From Mesorhizobium comanense (GTDB lineage: Bacteria > Pseudomonadota > Alphaproteobacteria > Rhizobiales > Rhizobiaceae), in assembly GCF_005503535.1 (NCBI RefSeq), contig NZ_SCNN01000004.1:310001-374000 (forward strand): a DNA stretch of 64,000 nt, in the 5' to 3' direction. Position numbers and translations under genes: made by a program. Shown piece after piece: positions 63,411 through 64,000 of this stretch. Below the pieces are notes generated by a model. It worked only from the letters and a program-made list of their open reading frames with translations. It searched no databases and was not told the DNA's origin. Every line of letters begins with the position of its first letter. Position 1 is the first letter of the stretch.

Positions 63411-64000
63411 TCAGCCCGCCGTCTTGGCCTGCCAGGCCTTGATCGCCTCGTCGAACACCTTCTCGCCGGGAATGCCCTTTTCCATGGTCAGCAGCGCGCG
63501 CCGTCCGGTCTTGTAGACCACGGGCACGTCGATCCAGTCCTGGCCGCGCAGCAGGGTCATGTTGGCGTCCTCGTCGGCCTTGGTATCATTGAGCGCGACA
63601 AGGAAGAAGCCGTCGGCGATCTTGGCCGGGATGCCGATCAGCGGGCTGCCCGCGTCCTGCTCGGAGCTTTTCATGGCGACGCGCAGGATGTTGTCGACGC
63701 CGCCGCCATCGAAGCCCTCGGGCGTCAGGAAGATCATCTCGATGATGTGGCTCGCCGGCAGCGTCTGGTCGGTGTTGCGGCGAATGGTCATGCGCAGCTG
63801 GATATCCTTGCCCGGAATGGTCGCCTCGGCGCGGATCGCCGGTTCGGGCGGCAGGTCGCCACCGGGCGATTCCTGCACCAGCGACCAGACGATGCTGCCG
63901 GGTTCGGCCGAACCCTGGGCTGTGCTGGTGCGCTCCTCATAGAAGATCGCCTTCTGGCCGACCGGCACCGAGGCCTGCGCCGGGGCGGCGGTTGCCGGTG
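63411..64000 (-). CDS. Conserved hypothetical exported protein, C-terminal part
   Basis: The frame is open through the right edge of the window, so the N-terminus is missing. The visible part begins PATAAPAQASVPVGQKAIFY, an Ala/Pro-rich linker leading to a domain with EERTSTAQGS, GSIVWSLVQESPGG, RMTIRRNTDQTLPASHIIEM and DWIDVPVVYKTGRRALLTME. Proteins of this type are common in Rhizobiales as secreted or membrane-anchored hypotheticals. I know no function. The end is a normal stop at 63411. Confidence 0.75.
   Translation of the reverse strand, partial: PATAAPAQASVPVGQKAIFYEERTSTAQGSAEPGSIVWSLVQESPGGDLPPEPAIRAEATIPGKDIQLRMTIRRNTDQTLPASHIIEMIFLTPEGFDGGGVDNILRVAMKSSEQDAGSPLIGIPAKIADGFFLVALNDTKADEDANMTLLRGQDWIDVPVVYKTGRRALLTMEKGIPGEKVFDEAIKAWQAKTAG

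Noticed and set aside
63411..64000. Invasion-associated locus B (IalB) assignment for the final partial gene
   Set aside because: The visible domain does not show the IalB pattern; it fits better with an unnamed rhizobial exported family, so it is called hypothetical.

Overview
The window is about 64 kb of GC-rich chromosomal DNA from an alphaproteobacterium of the order Rhizobiales, most likely Mesorhizobium or a close relative. The gene content points there: a divergent phaR / phaAB polyhydroxybutyrate locus, a DUF680-like secreted peptide, a CarD regulator, an RpoH2-type sigma-32 factor, a SUV3-like helicase, a zinc-free L36 protein, and several short inverted intergenic repeats of the kind common in rhizobial genomes. 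No phage, integrase, transposase, CRISPR array, rRNA or tRNA was recognised. Most of the window reads as conserved core genome with small accessory insertions.

Layout. 1-4300: the end of ispA, a lone PLD-like protein flanked by AT-richer DNA, and a gluconate 5-dehydrogenase / gluconokinase pair. 4360-11042: a hybrid histidine kinase, a methyltransferase, a Stf0-type sulfotransferase, a Cpt-like P-loop kinase, a lytic transglycosylase and ispG. 11350-17591: two YdcH-type small proteins, a SelA-like PLP enzyme, an ECF sigma / anti-sigma pair, purEK, an LprI-like protein and rpmJ. 17700-24204: a TPR protein, an alpha/beta hydrolase, an unknown protein, an L,D-transpeptidase, pyk with a DUF1036 gene, and N-formylglutamate amidohydrolase with DUF1244. 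24600-32805: an MFS transporter, LysR, DUF680, a nucleotide-sugar-epimerase-like protein, DUF3309 and an RND efflux pair. 33572-37438: a ModE-like regulator diverging from an aldehyde dehydrogenase and a formyltransferase that together resemble a split 10-formyltetrahydrofolate dehydrogenase.

37471-44721 is rich in acetyl-CoA metabolism: a patatin-like protein, two divergent citrate-synthase paralogues (one with an N-terminal HTH), phaR, phaA and phaB. PhaR-type TGC-rich palindromes lie between phaR and phaA, and a close match lies in front of the patatin gene, suggesting one regulon. 45427-50865 holds the SUV3-like helicase, an S4 protein, fdxA and carD. 51145-54692 holds a cystine-type ABC importer and rpoH. 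54709-60962 holds an M48 lipoprotein protease, the thiBPQ thiamine importer behind a TPP riboswitch, and thiamine pyrophosphokinase. The window ends with a Uup-type ABC-F protein, a chromosomal ccdAB module and a partial secreted protein.

The observations most worth following are the split formyl-THF dehydrogenase-like locus, the shared PhaR-like operators, the citrate-synthase pair, the palindromic repeat translated in frame inside the helicase, and a row of DnaA-box-like sequences beside a TTAAC-rich low-GC stretch at 44870-45115.
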